Both the position numbers and the translations under genes were made by a program. The notes below the pieces were generated by a model, which was not told where the DNA came from, did no database searches, and saw nothing but the letters and a program-made list of their open reading frames with translations. This document shows, piece by piece, positions 52,918 to 61,250 of a DNA stretch of 64,000 bases; the first letter of the stretch is position 1, and each line of letters begins with the position of its first letter. This stretch comes from JAJRXC01 sp047639555. GTDB lineage: Bacteria; Actinomycetota; Acidimicrobiia; Acidimicrobiales; Aldehydirespiratoraceae. The stretch lies in assembly GCA_047639555.1 (NCBI GenBank), contig JBLIOE010000003.1, positions 62,001 to 126,000 on the forward strand. The letters are read 5' to 3'.

Positions 52918-53907
52918 TCAGGATTCCGGAGAAGGGTGGGTATTGCCGGCTGCCGCGGCAGCCATCGGGTGGTTCAGTTCGAGAATCGCGGCGGCCACCG
53001 CTGCGGTGTCATCGCCGGCGCCAAGGGCCTCAGCACCACTCACGATTTCCATGATCTCGGTGGTGATCGCCGCCTGACGGGCGGTGTTCATCTCGCGGGA
53101 GAGACTCGTGATGAGGTCTTCCGCGTTGTCAGTGGCGGACTTCATCGCTCGCTGACGGTTGGCATGCTCTGAGGCCGCACAGTCGAGGAGCGCACCAAAG
53201 AGGCGGGCTTCGATGTAACGCGGGAGGAGCGCCTCGAGCACCGCTTCCGGGGAGGGTTCGAACTCGAACGAGGCCGCAGTCTCAGCGTCGCCGCCGCCAG
53301 CCGCAGCCATCGTGTCGGTGTTTTCGAGGGGGAGGAACCGGCGAACCGACACCTTCTGGTTACCCATCGAGAGAAACTCGGTGTAGATCAGTTCGACTTC
53401 ATCGACTTCACCCGAAATGAATGCGGCGGCGACATCATCAGCGATGCGTCGGGCATCTTCGTAGGACGGATTGTCGCTGAAACCTTCATAGGAGTGATCG
53501 ACGCGATAGTTGCGGAAGCGGTAGTAGGCGTTGGCCTTCTTACCGATCGCAAAGATCGAGTAGTCCTTGCCCTCTAGCTTGTGCGCCTCGATTTGACGCT
53601 CACAGGCCCGGATCGGGTTCGTGTTGTAGGCGCCCGCAAGACCACGATCGCCGGCCATCACGATGAAGCCGACTCGCTTGACCTCATCTACCTCCCGCAG
53701 AAGCGGGTGGGTTGCCTCGGCACCGCCGGCGGCGAGGTTCTCGATGACCGAGGTGATCTGGCGAGCGTAGGGACGCGCCGCGTCGGCTCGGTTCATTGCC
53801 TTGACCACGCGCGTCGCGGCGATCAATTCCATGGCGCGCGTGATCTGCTTCGTCGTTTGGACGCTGCTGATCCGTCGCTTGAGCTCGCGCTCCTTACCAC
53901 CCGGCAC
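52918..53907 (-). CDS. atpG: F1Fo ATP synthase gamma subunit
   Basis: This 329-residue central stalk subunit has the N-terminal coiled-coil helix GGKERELKRRISSVQTTKQI and ITRAMELIAATRVVKA, and the C-terminal helix SATDNAEDLITSLSREMNTARQAAITTEI, which is the family signature. It is about 30-40 residues longer than the E. coli type, mainly from an insert and a tail after AILELNHPMAAAAAG, as is seen in some actinobacteria. Confidence 0.95.
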   Translation of the reverse strand: MPGGKERELKRRISSVQTTKQITRAMELIAATRVVKAMNRADAARPYARQITSVIENLAAGGAEATHPLLREVDEVKRVGFIVMAGDRGLAGAYNTNPIRACERQIEAHKLEGKDYSIFAIGKKANAYYRFRNYRVDHSYEGFSDNPSYEDARRIADDVAAAFISGEVDEVELIYTEFLSMGNQKVSVRRFLPLENTDTMAAAGGGDAETAASFEFEPSPEAVLEALLPRYIEARLFGALLDCAASEHANRQRAMKSATDNAEDLITSLSREMNTARQAAITTEIMEIVSGAEALGAGDDTAAVAAAILELNHPMAAAAAGNTHPSPES

Positions 53908-53918
53908 GGCGAACTACC

Positions 53919-55541
53919 TCAGCCCTCGGCTCGAGTGATGTCTTCTTCAGGAAGGGTGACGTCACTGTCGACCGTGGTCGAAGTAGCCGTGCCCTGATCA
54001 TGGGCGTCGGGCTCATCGCCCGCCACCACTGAAGGAGTGAATTGGGCGGCGAAGTCACGAATTCCTGATTCGAACGCCTCTTCGTCGCCGATCTTGCCGG
54101 TGTCGCGAATCGTCGCCATGAAGTCGCTGTGACGGGAGCGGAACCACTCAAGGATTTCGGCCTCGAACCGGAGCACGTCTTCGACGGGCAGCGAATCGAG
54201 ATAGCCGCGGGTGCCAGCAAAGATTGAAACGACCTGTTCCTCAACCGGGTAGGGCGTGTTGACGCCCTGCTTGAGAAGTTCGGTGAGACGGTAGCCACGC
54301 TCAAGCTGTGCTTTCGACACCGGGTCGAGATCGGACCCGAAGGCGGCGAAGGCCTCAAGCTCACGGAACTGCTGGAGGTCACCCTTCAGCGTGCCGGTCG
54401 CGGTCTTCATGGCCTTGACCTGTGCGGCCGAACCCACGCGAGACACTGAGATGCCCACGTCGACGGCCGGACGGATACCGGACTTGAAGAGGTCGTCCTG
54501 CAGAAAGATCTGGCCATCGGTGATCGAGATCACGTTGGTCGGGATGAACGCCGAGACGTCGCCCGCCTTCGTCTCGATGATCGGGAGTGCGGTGAGCGAC
54601 CCCGCGCCGAGCTCGTCGGACAGCTTGGCGGCCCGCTCAAGCAGACGCGAGTGGAGGTAGAACACGTCGCCCGGGAAAGCTTCGCGCCCTGGCGGGCGGC
54701 GCAGCAGCAGCGATACCTGACGGTAGGCCTCCGCCTGCTTTGAAAGGTCGTCGTAGATGATGAGCGAGTGCTCACCGTTTTCCATCCAGTGCTGGCCCAT
54801 GGCGCAACCGCCGTAGGGAGCAAGGAACTTGAAGGGAGCCGGGTCGGAGGCCGGAGCAACCACAACAGTGGTGTATTCCATGGCGCCGAGCTCTTCGAGC
54901 GTCGCGACATTCTGGGCGACGGTGGAGGCCTTCTGACCAATCGCCACGTAGATGCACTTCACGCCCAAACCCTTTTGGTTCAGGATGGTGTCGAGCGCAA
55001 TCGTGGTTTTCCCAGTCTTGCGGTCACCAATGATCAGCTCTCGCTGGCCACGGCCAACCGGGATGAGCGAGTCGATCGACTTGATCCCGGTCTGCATCGG
55101 CTCGTGCACGGGCTTGCGGCCCAAGATGCCCGGGGCCTGGATTTCCATACGGCGGGGCTGCACGTTGGTGAGCGCACCCTTGCCGTCGATTGGTTCACCC
55201 AACGGGTTCACGACACGACCAAGGAGGCCGTCGCCCACGGGCACGGAGAGGATCTCGCCCGTGGCAACCACGGTCTGTCCTTCTTCGATGCCGTCGACAT
55301 CTCCGAGCACCACCGCGCCGATTGATGCTTCATCAAGGTTGAGAGCCAAGCCGATGAGGCCGTTCTCGAACCGAAGCATCTCGTTGACCGCCGCATCGGG
55401 GAGACCCGACACACGGGCAATACCGTCGCCAACCTCGAGCACGCGTCCCACCGTGGTCTGTTCGACCGCGGGGGCAAAACCGTCGAGGTTTGCCTTGAGA
55501 GCTGCCGTGATCTCTTCGGTGTTGATCTGTAGATCAGCCAT
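53919..55541 (-). CDS. atpA: F1Fo ATP synthase alpha subunit
   Basis: This 540-residue subunit has the non-catalytic nucleotide site IIGDRKTGKTTIALD and the family signature SLLLRRPPGREAFPGDVFYLHSRLLERAA. Here the P-loop reads GDRKTGKT instead of the common GDRQTGKT. A C-terminal acidic tail of about 35 residues (DEPDAHDQGTATSTTVDSDV) extends the normal length, as in mycobacteria where the alpha tail suppresses hydrolysis; whether it does so here is inference. Confidence 0.96.
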   Translation of the reverse strand: MADLQINTEEITAALKANLDGFAPAVEQTTVGRVLEVGDGIARVSGLPDAAVNEMLRFENGLIGLALNLDEASIGAVVLGDVDGIEEGQTVVATGEILSVPVGDGLLGRVVNPLGEPIDGKGALTNVQPRRMEIQAPGILGRKPVHEPMQTGIKSIDSLIPVGRGQRELIIGDRKTGKTTIALDTILNQKGLGVKCIYVAIGQKASTVAQNVATLEELGAMEYTTVVVAPASDPAPFKFLAPYGGCAMGQHWMENGEHSLIIYDDLSKQAEAYRQVSLLLRRPPGREAFPGDVFYLHSRLLERAAKLSDELGAGSLTALPIIETKAGDVSAFIPTNVISITDGQIFLQDDLFKSGIRPAVDVGISVSRVGSAAQVKAMKTATGTLKGDLQQFRELEAFAAFGSDLDPVSKAQLERGYRLTELLKQGVNTPYPVEEQVVSIFAGTRGYLDSLPVEDVLRFEAEILEWFRSRHSDFMATIRDTGKIGDEEAFESGIRDFAAQFTPSVVAGDEPDAHDQGTATSTTVDSDVTLPEEDITRAEG

Positions 55542-55582
55542 TTCGTCTCTTCTCTCTGCTTCGTTCTGCTGCGTACTGGCGG

Positions 55583-56107
55583 TCAGCCGAGATGGCTTTT
55601 GACCTGGGCGAGGCGGCTGCGGACACTGCCGTCGATGACGGTGTCGCCAATGGTGGTCACGACGCCGCCGAGTACGGACGGATCGATGATTACCTTGATA
55701 TCGACGTCCTTGCCGGTGGCGCTCTTGAGGGAGGCCGCGAGGCGGGTCTTTTGATCATCACTCAGGGCAACCGTCGAGCGAACCTCGGCGACTTCCTGGC
55801 CGTTGGCGGCGGCACGCTTGGCGACAAGCGCCCGAGCGATCGCCGGTAATTCGGCGGCCCGACCGGCACCAACAACGAGTGAAATCGCGGCGCTGGTGAT
55901 GTGGGAGGCCTTCCCCTTCAGCAGATCTTCAATGATCTGCTGGCGGCGTTCGGCCGGCACATACGGGTCGGAAAGGGTGTTTCGGAGTTCGTCGTTGCCT
56001 TCGAGGGCTTGGGCGAAACGGAAGATCTCGTCATCCGCACCGCTCGCGCCCTCGGCGCGCACGACGGCGAGGATGGCCTCTGCGTATCCGTCGATGGTAT
56101 CGCTCAT
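55583..56107 (-). CDS. atpH: F1Fo ATP synthase delta subunit
   Basis: This 174-residue OSCP/delta subunit has an N-terminal six-helix domain (YAEAILAVVRAEGASGADDEIFRFAQAL) and the C-terminal beta part KDVDIKVIIDPSVLGGVVTTIGDTVIDGSVRSRL, the family signature. It is a separate protein here, unlike mycobacteria where delta is fused to a second b subunit. Confidence 0.94.
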   Translation of the reverse strand: MSDTIDGYAEAILAVVRAEGASGADDEIFRFAQALEGNDELRNTLSDPYVPAERRQQIIEDLLKGKASHITSAAISLVVGAGRAAELPAIARALVAKRAAANGQEVAEVRSTVALSDDQKTRLAASLKSATGKDVDIKVIIDPSVLGGVVTTIGDTVIDGSVRSRLAQVKSHLG

Positions 56108-56151
56108 GAGTGTTTCATTCCTGGTGAGTGTGTCTGCTGGGTCGGGACGGG

Positions 56152-56676
56152 TCAGCCCGCGAGCTGGCTGATGTAGTCGTCGATGAGGGCGGACTGAGTG
56201 GCGGAGTCGTCGAGGTTGTCGCGCACAACCGCGTCAGCGGCGGTGCGGGCTCGCTCGGCAACGGCTTCGCGGAGGTCGGCAAGGGCCTGTTCACGCTGGG
56301 CCAGAATTTCGATCCGGGAGCGTTCCTTCGAGTCGACCATGTCGGCTTTGGCACGGACCAGGAGATCCGCTTCCAACTTGATGGCCTGTTCACGAGCGTC
56401 GGCAACGATCTTGGCGGCTTCGGCGTCGGCGTCGCCGAGTTGGCCGGAGAGCGTGGCCAATTCGGCTTGGGCGTCGGCCTTCTGCACAGCGGCGGCAGCG
56501 AGCTCAGCTTCAATACGAGCCGTGCGGGCTTGCATCGCCACTTTGATCCTCGGCACACCCTTCATCAAGAAGACGACGAAGATGATGCCGAACGAGATCG
56601 AGCCCCAGTAGAGCTCATTGACGTCGCCGGGGATGAAGTTACCGTTGGGCGCCTCGGAGGCGAGAATTCCAATCAT
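56152..56676 (-). CDS. atpF: F1Fo ATP synthase second b-type subunit
   Basis: This 174-residue stator protein has an N-terminal membrane helix (YWGSISFGIIFVVFLMKGVPRI) followed by a continuous heptad-rich helix with Ala, Glu and Arg (QKADAQAELATLSGQLGDAD, EREQALADLREAVAERAR). It differs from the b-type protein encoded just upstream, so the stator is probably a heterodimer. It lacks the delta domain found on the mycobacterial second b subunit. Confidence 0.85.
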   Translation of the reverse strand: MIGILASEAPNGNFIPGDVNELYWGSISFGIIFVVFLMKGVPRIKVAMQARTARIEAELAAAAVQKADAQAELATLSGQLGDADAEAAKIVADAREQAIKLEADLLVRAKADMVDSKERSRIEILAQREQALADLREAVAERARTAADAVVRDNLDDSATQSALIDDYISQLAG

Positions 56677-56688
56677 TGGTGTTTCCGA

Positions 56689-57213
56689 TCAGTCGGCCGC
56701 AAGGGCCTGGTCGATAACGGACTGCTGAGCACCGGCGTCGAGGTTGCGGCCAAGAACCGCACCCGCAGCACCAACGGCGAGCGTGGCAATATCGCCACGC
56801 ATTCCATCGAGCGCATCGGTTCGGGCTTGATCAATCTCGGCTTGCGCGTCTCTGCGCAGGTCGGCAATTTCAGCATCGGCTTCGGCTTGCAACGCAGCAC
56901 GCTGCGTATCGGCGTTACCTCGGGCGGTCGCGATGATCTCGTTGGCGTCCGCCCGCGCCTCGGCCAGGGACGCCTCGTAGTCGCGACGAGTGGAACCGAG
57001 TGACGCGGTGGCCGCATCAGCGGCATCGCGATCACCCTGGATGGTGTCGGCACGCGCTTCCATGGCCCGAGTGATCGGGGGAAGGAGCACGTACTTCATC
57101 AGCATCCATAGCGCCACGAAGAAGATAGCGGCCCACACAATCTCGTTTTCCGTAGGAATAACGGGATTCGGTGGTTCCTCCGTCTCTGCGGCGAGGACCA
57201 ACAGGAAATTCAC
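56689..57213 (-). CDS. atpF: F1Fo ATP synthase b subunit
   Basis: This 174-residue b subunit has a short N-terminal segment ending EEPPNPVIPTENEIVW, a membrane helix (AAIFFVALWMLMKYVLLPPI), and a long Ala/Asp/Arg helix that binds delta. It is the classical b, with the KYVLLPP...RAMEAR motif of the family. The second b-type gene follows with a 12-base gap. Confidence 0.92.
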   Translation of the reverse strand: MNFLLVLAAETEEPPNPVIPTENEIVWAAIFFVALWMLMKYVLLPPITRAMEARADTIQGDRDAADAATASLGSTRRDYEASLAEARADANEIIATARGNADTQRAALQAEADAEIADLRRDAQAEIDQARTDALDGMRGDIATLAVGAAGAVLGRNLDAGAQQSVIDQALAAD

Positions 57214-57223
57214 GTCGATTACC

Positions 57224-57523
57224 TCAGACGAACTTCAGCAGAATGAAGACGACGAAGCCGATCAGGGCAAGGGCCTCGGTGAAGGCAATGCCAAGGAACA
57301 TGGTGGTCTGAATCTGACCAGCTTGTTCGGGCTGACGGGCCATCGCCTGGACGGCTTGACCGACCAGATAGCCAATGCCAATGCCGGGACCGATGGCGGC
57401 GAGGCCATAGGCCATACCAGCGCCTTCGGCGGCAGAAGCGTTTTTGATGTCGGCTGGGGTTTGTTCGACAACTTCGCCGGTCGCCTCGGTGGCGAGGGCC
57501 GCAAGTTGGCTCAGGGTGCTCAT
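57224..57523 (-). CDS. atpE: F1Fo ATP synthase c subunit
   Basis: This 99-residue ring subunit has two membrane helices joined by the polar loop QAMARQPEQAG. The carboxylate is the Glu in GIAFTEALALIGFVVF. The neighbouring residues are Ala and Leu, not the Ser/Thr of sodium-binding rings, so proton coupling is likely. A hydrophilic N-terminal extension of about 30 residues (LATEATGEVVEQTPADIKNA) precedes the first helix; most c subunits are about 70-85 residues. AGGAGAG lies upstream of the ATG. Confidence 0.94.
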   Translation of the reverse strand: MSTLSQLAALATEATGEVVEQTPADIKNASAAEGAGMAYGLAAIGPGIGIGYLVGQAVQAMARQPEQAGQIQTTMFLGIAFTEALALIGFVVFILLKFV

Positions 57524-57591
57524 TTTGGGGTGCTCTCCTGGATTATTGGTTGATTAGAAGATCTTGGATTGCTCGAAGAGTTCGAGCGGAC

Positions 57592-58362
57592 TCAGTGCGC
57601 CGGGTGAAGGGCGCCGCCGATGAACACGGCGGTGAGAATGGTGAAGACGAAAGCCTGGATCAGCGAGACACCGACCTCGAAGGCGGTGAAGGCGACCAAG
57701 CCGGCGAACGTGCCGACTTCGACAACGGCCAGCAGCGACGCCGACCAGACCGAGATACAAAGCACCGAGAAGGTGACAAGAAGGATGTGGCCCGCCAGCA
57801 TATTGGCGAAGAGTCGCACGGCGTGGCTGAAGGGGCGGATCAAGAAGTTCGAGAGGAACTCGATGGGCGTGACGAGCAGCAGCAGCGGGCCGGGAACGCC
57901 GGGCGGCACCAAGAGACCCTTGATGTAGCCGATGCCGTTGTGCTTGATGCCCACAGAGATCCACGTGACGTAGACGATCAGGGCGAGAACCAGGGGGCCG
58001 GCCATACGAGCGTTGCCCGGCATCTGGAAGAACGGGATGACCTCGGTGATGTTGCCGATGAAGATGAAGAGGAACAGCGAGGTGAGGAGCGGAAGGTAGC
58101 GCCGCCCGTCGGGCCCGATGGCCGCCTGGATGATCTGGCCATCAACAAATTCGACAATGCCTTCGGCAACCGTGCGAAAACCGCTGGGCACGAGACCGGT
58201 ACCTCGGTTGGCGAGCAAGAAGATCACGGTCGGGATGATCATGCCGAGGGCATAGATCAACGCGATCTTGTTGAAGGCGAAGTAGGTCGAACCCTCAAAA
58301 AGAAACGCTGGCCACTCGATCACGTTCTCGATCGGTGGGAACTCCACGGCTCCGAAAATCAC
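57592..58362 (-). CDS. atpB: F1Fo ATP synthase a subunit
   Basis: This 256-residue membrane subunit forms the proton channel. The essential Arg is in HAVRLFANMLAGHILL, and the family helices FLFIFIGNITEVIPFF and ALIVYVTWISVGI are present. It starts with GTG in a GTGA overlap with atpI. It is followed by atpE after 68 bases. Confidence 0.95.
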   Translation of the reverse strand: MIFGAVEFPPIENVIEWPAFLFEGSTYFAFNKIALIYALGMIIPTVIFLLANRGTGLVPSGFRTVAEGIVEFVDGQIIQAAIGPDGRRYLPLLTSLFLFIFIGNITEVIPFFQMPGNARMAGPLVLALIVYVTWISVGIKHNGIGYIKGLLVPPGVPGPLLLLVTPIEFLSNFLIRPFSHAVRLFANMLAGHILLVTFSVLCISVWSASLLAVVEVGTFAGLVAFTAFEVGVSLIQAFVFTILTAVFIGGALHPAH

Positions 58363-58871
58363 AATTGCTCCTGTTGCTGTACGTCACTCACTTGAGGCTG
58401 CTCCACGATGCGACGTTCATTCGGCGGCGGCTTAAGCCCGGGGAAGGCTAGCGACGCTGACACGAAACGCATCTCCCAGAACAGCAATCCGAGGTGAGAA
58501 ATGATCAGAGATATTCCGAGGGGGACCAGTTCGACCCACGGCTCGTCCCGTACAAGTAGCACGGCGATCGTGATGAGGCCGAGTCGGATGAGAAATCCGA
58601 ACATCGACGCGGCGGCCATAATGGCCAGCGAAATACGAGCGGCCCAGCCCATGATGGCAGCCGCAAAGAGGAAGTTAACCACCACGATGGCGAGGCCCAG
58701 GCCGACCGAGATTGCCCCGTCGGTGCCCCAAAACGCGGCGCCAATGCCGATCGCAATCGGCGCAACCATCGTGCCTCGACGGGCAAGATCGCGAGCAACC
58801 GCAACCGCAGGCGACGGCCCGACGAGGGGCTGATTCAGTGCGTTGGGCGCAGTGTTGGTGGGAAATCCCAT
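58359..58871 (-). CDS. atpI: ATP synthase I-like membrane protein
   Basis: This 170-residue protein has four hydrophobic segments (MVAPIAIGIGAAFWG, AISVGLGLAIVVVNFLFAAAI, AIMAAASMFGFLIRLGLITIAVLL, ELVPLGISLIISHLGLLFWEMRFV), the AtpI pattern; AtpI helps assemble the c ring. The ATG at 58871 overlaps the upstream stop as TGATG; the longer in-frame reading upstream is antiphase to atpZ and rejected. Its stop overlaps the atpB GTG. Confidence 0.85.
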   Translation of the reverse strand: MGFPTNTAPNALNQPLVGPSPAVAVARDLARRGTMVAPIAIGIGAAFWGTDGAISVGLGLAIVVVNFLFAAAIMGWAARISLAIMAAASMFGFLIRLGLITIAVLLVRDEPWVELVPLGISLIISHLGLLFWEMRFVSASLAFPGLKPPPNERRIVEQPQVSDVQQQEQL

Positions 58872-59191
58872 CAGGACACGGCCCCGGACTCGCGGGAATT
58901 GCGCTCCGCCTGCAGACGAGTCTGCTCGCGCAGCTGTGCGGCTTCGGCGAGGAGGATATCTCGATCGGCTTCGGCCTTGGCCATGCCGTTTTTCCAGTCG
59001 AAATAGACCTTGATCGACGCGCCAACGGCGCCGAGGATCAAACAGACGATCATGAGGATCGGTGTGGTTCCGATCCATCGATCGAGCAGTAGGCCGCCCA
59101 GCGACAAGATCACGGGGCCAAGTACGAGGTCGAAGCCGCCACTGGACTGCCAGAAAGCTTGGTGGAGATCGCGCTGCGAATTCCGTTCCAT
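58871..59191 (-). CDS. atpZ: AtpZ-like small protein, first gene of the atp operon
   Basis: This 106-residue protein has two hydrophobic segments (GGFDLVLGPVILSLGGLLLDRWIG, LMIVCLILGAVGASIKVYFDWK) and a charged C-terminal helix (AEAAQLREQTRLQAERNSRE). This fits the AtpZ/PF09527 group found at the head of atp operons, which can act in cation (Mg/Ca) import with AtpI. The ATG at 59191 is preferred over 59206 because GGAGGGG lies 6-7 nt upstream. Confidence 0.78.
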   Translation of the reverse strand: MERNSQRDLHQAFWQSSGGFDLVLGPVILSLGGLLLDRWIGTTPILMIVCLILGAVGASIKVYFDWKNGMAKAEADRDILLAEAAQLREQTRLQAERNSRESGAVS

Positions 59192-59214
59192 GGCGTCCCC
59201 CTCCATTGCCGCTC

Positions 59215-59228
59215 GTGAATCAATTCAC
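59215..59228. promoter_or_regulatory. Inverted repeat at the atp transcription start
   Basis: GTGAAT-CA-ATTCAC is a 6-2-6 perfect inverted repeat placed directly after the -10 box of the atp promoter, covering the likely transcription start. This is the classic position of a repressor operator. Confidence 0.5.
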
Positions 59229-59257
59229 ATGCTATCCCGCAAGCGAACTTAGGGCAA
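59229..59257 (-). promoter_or_regulatory. Promoter of the ATP synthase operon
   Basis: On the minus strand TTGCCC (59252-59257) and TAGCAT (59229-59234) are 17 bases apart, the ideal spacing for the primary sigma factor. It lies in the 57-base gap after the glycosyltransferase stop, and transcription would give a leader of about 30 bases carrying GGAGGGG before atpZ. Confidence 0.65.
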
Positions 59258-60430
59258 CTTTAGGGCCTGTTTCACCTGGTCGCTGATGGCGCCCCACGTG
59301 CTGTGGCCCATGAGGTCACGCCGAGCAGCCACATTGGCTGGATCATGCGGCCCGGCGTCAACCGCAGCGGCGACCGCTTCCGCGAAGTCTGCGGGCGCTG
59401 CCGCGGTGACGAAGTCGCGATACGGCTCGAGTTCAGGGAACGGCGTGCTCACGACCGGGAAACCAAGGGTCAGGTATTCCTTCAGCTTGATCGGGTTGCA
59501 CCGCTCGATCCATTCGGTCTGGAGCCAAGGCATCAGCCCGACATCAAATTCCGCTGCGTAGGCGGGCAGTTCGGGATACGGAATCGGCCCGAGATAGTGA
59601 ATGTTTGGCGCGGCATCAAGCGCGCTGACGTCCATCTGTTTGGGGCCGAGCACAACGACCGATGCATCGGGCAGTCGGTTTGCCACCTGCACGAAGAGGT
59701 CGAGATCCACTGTGTAGTCGTCGAGGGCGCCGTAGAAGCCGATCAAGGGCCGGGGCAGGTCCGCCAACGTGGCCGGCGGGGTGCCGGGTGGTCCGCCGAG
59801 CGGACGAGCGGTGCTGAAATGGTCGACATCCACGCCATGGCCGAGGAAACGGTGCGCCTTGGTCTCAGGCGCTTCAAGCTCCATCAAGCCGTGGTTGACG
59901 AACATGACTTCGTCGGCCTCATGCAGCAACCGCCGTTCGGCCTTGCCGATCGTTTCGCTGTCGACGTCAGGGAAGGCTGAGAAGACATCGGACCGGTTGA
60001 AGATCACCCGCGTGTAGTCACGACCGAGGACGGCGTCGACCGCCGTGGGCACCGTGATGAACGCAGCAGGATTCTTGATGCCCATCGTTTTCAGCACCAG
60101 CCGCACCTCCGCGTTGATGAGCGCGCCGTTTCGTCGAATCGCCGCTTCGGAATAGGCGGGAAGAAAGATCGGGCTCATCACCTTGATGCCTGTGTCGTCG
60201 GTGCGGACCGTGCGCAGCGTCGACTTCAGCTTGCGGAGATAACGAGTGACGACAAGATCGGTCTTTCCCGGCATGGGCGCCCGCATGCCGATCGAGTTCA
60301 CCCACAGGACCTTGTGATCCTTGGCGAGCTGCTTCGCGATCTGGACATCGCTGTGGCCCGCGTTGTGGTACCACCAGTCGATTCCACCAAAGACCACGAC
60401 ACCATCTGGTGTGGGGTTACCGTCAGGCAT
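59249..60430 (-). CDS. Glycosyltransferase (GT-B fold)
   Basis: This 393-residue protein resembles family-4-type glycosyltransferases: an N-terminal half with GGIDWWYHNAGHSDVQIAKQL, and a C-terminal half with LIGFYGALDDYTVDLDLF, VVVLGPKQMDV, NIHYLGPIPYPELPAY and NPIKLKEYLTLGFPVVSTPFPE, the donor-binding pattern. The ATG at 60430 (MPDGNPTPDG) is preferred over 60538; GGGAG lies 5 nt upstream. The start codon overlaps by two bases the start of the divergent deacetylase gene. It is part of a surface-polysaccharide cluster. Confidence 0.85.
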   Translation of the reverse strand: MPDGNPTPDGVVVFGGIDWWYHNAGHSDVQIAKQLAKDHKVLWVNSIGMRAPMPGKTDLVVTRYLRKLKSTLRTVRTDDTGIKVMSPIFLPAYSEAAIRRNGALINAEVRLVLKTMGIKNPAAFITVPTAVDAVLGRDYTRVIFNRSDVFSAFPDVDSETIGKAERRLLHEADEVMFVNHGLMELEAPETKAHRFLGHGVDVDHFSTARPLGGPPGTPPATLADLPRPLIGFYGALDDYTVDLDLFVQVANRLPDASVVVLGPKQMDVSALDAAPNIHYLGPIPYPELPAYAAEFDVGLMPWLQTEWIERCNPIKLKEYLTLGFPVVSTPFPELEPYRDFVTAAAPADFAEAVAAAVDAGPHDPANVAARRDLMGHSTWGAISDQVKQALKLP

Positions 60431-60431
60431 G
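60418..60431. promoter_or_regulatory. Divergent start codons sharing one CATG
   Basis: The palindrome CATG at 60428-60431 holds both starts: ATG on plus at 60429-60431 and ATG on minus at 60430-60428. TACCGT (60418-60423) lies 5 nt before the plus start, inside the coding part of the minus gene. There is no intergenic DNA, so the promoter of each gene must lie in the other. Confidence 0.7.
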
Positions 60432-61250
60432 GCTGCTCCCGAGACGCTCGTCTTCTTCCGTGACGACGACCTCGTCGCCCTTGATGACACCGCTCGCCAC
60501 GTGGCGACCGTACTGGCCGAGCGAGACGTGCCGGTCAACTATCAACTGATCCCCGCCGCGATCACCGGCGACGCCGTTGCCGACCTCGTGGCGTTGCGCC
60601 GGGGTGCCCCCGACCTCATCCGATTCAACCAACACGGCTGGCGGCACGAGGCCATCGTCGATGGCACCACAACACCGGCAGAATTCTCGGGCCACCCGGC
60701 ACCGTCGTCGCAGCGCGAGTGGATTCGTAGCGGTCGCGACCGGCTCAGCGAATTGTTCGGACCGGCCCATGACGGGCGCGTGTTTACGCCACCGAACCAC
60801 GCCTACGACGCGGACACGCTCGATGCGCTCGCGGCCGAGGGTTTCGACATCATCTCGGCTGGCTTTCGGTCGTCGTTGCCCGCTCGTGTGGTGTATGCCG
60901 CGGGCCGCATGCTCGGGCGAGTCGACATCAGGGGCCGCGCCATCTCTCGTCATCCCGGTCGGGGCCCGTCGGGTCTGCGTGAGCTGTCGGTTGCCGTCAA
61001 CGTCGACATGGACCAGACGGGAACGCGGGTCACCCGCAACACCAACGACCTGGTGGCGCAGTTCGACGCGGGCCGCTCGGCCAGCAATGTCGTCGGTGTG
61101 ATGCTGCACCATCAATGCTGGGTCGAATCCGAACGAGACGCGAAAACCGCCGCACTCCTGGAGTTTGTCGACCATGTGCGTTCGCTCGACGGCTGCCGGC
61201 TCCTCACCATCGAGGATGTCGCCGACCGGCTTCACGAGACCGGTTCGTAG
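60429..61250 (+). CDS. NodB-like polysaccharide deacetylase family protein
   Basis: This 273-residue protein has the metal Asp motif LVFFRDDDLVAL near the N-terminus, the His pair region IRFNQHGWRHEAIVDGT and VFTPPNHAYDADTLDALAAEGFDII, fitting the NodB/CE4 or related DUF2334 fold. It probably deacetylates or binds a polysaccharide. No signal peptide is visible, so it acts in the cytoplasm. Its 3' end overlaps the convergent FrhB-like gene by 19 bases. Confidence 0.78.
   Translation: MAAPETLVFFRDDDLVALDDTARHVATVLAERDVPVNYQLIPAAITGDAVADLVALRRGAPDLIRFNQHGWRHEAIVDGTTTPAEFSGHPAPSSQREWIRSGRDRLSELFGPAHDGRVFTPPNHAYDADTLDALAAEGFDIISAGFRSSLPARVVYAAGRMLGRVDIRGRAISRHPGRGPSGLRELSVAVNVDMDQTGTRVTRNTNDLVAQFDAGRSASNVVGVMLHHQCWVESERDAKTAALLEFVDHVRSLDGCRLLTIEDVADRLHETGS

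Noticed and set aside
51471..53054. 527-residue open frame on the plus strand across atpD
   Set aside because: It is exactly antisense to a certain gene, has no family motif, and arises from GC-rich codon bias.
57224..57523. Sodium-dependent ATP synthase
   Set aside because: The c-subunit carboxylate is followed by Ala-Leu-Ala and lacks the Gln and Ser/Thr ligands of sodium-binding rings.
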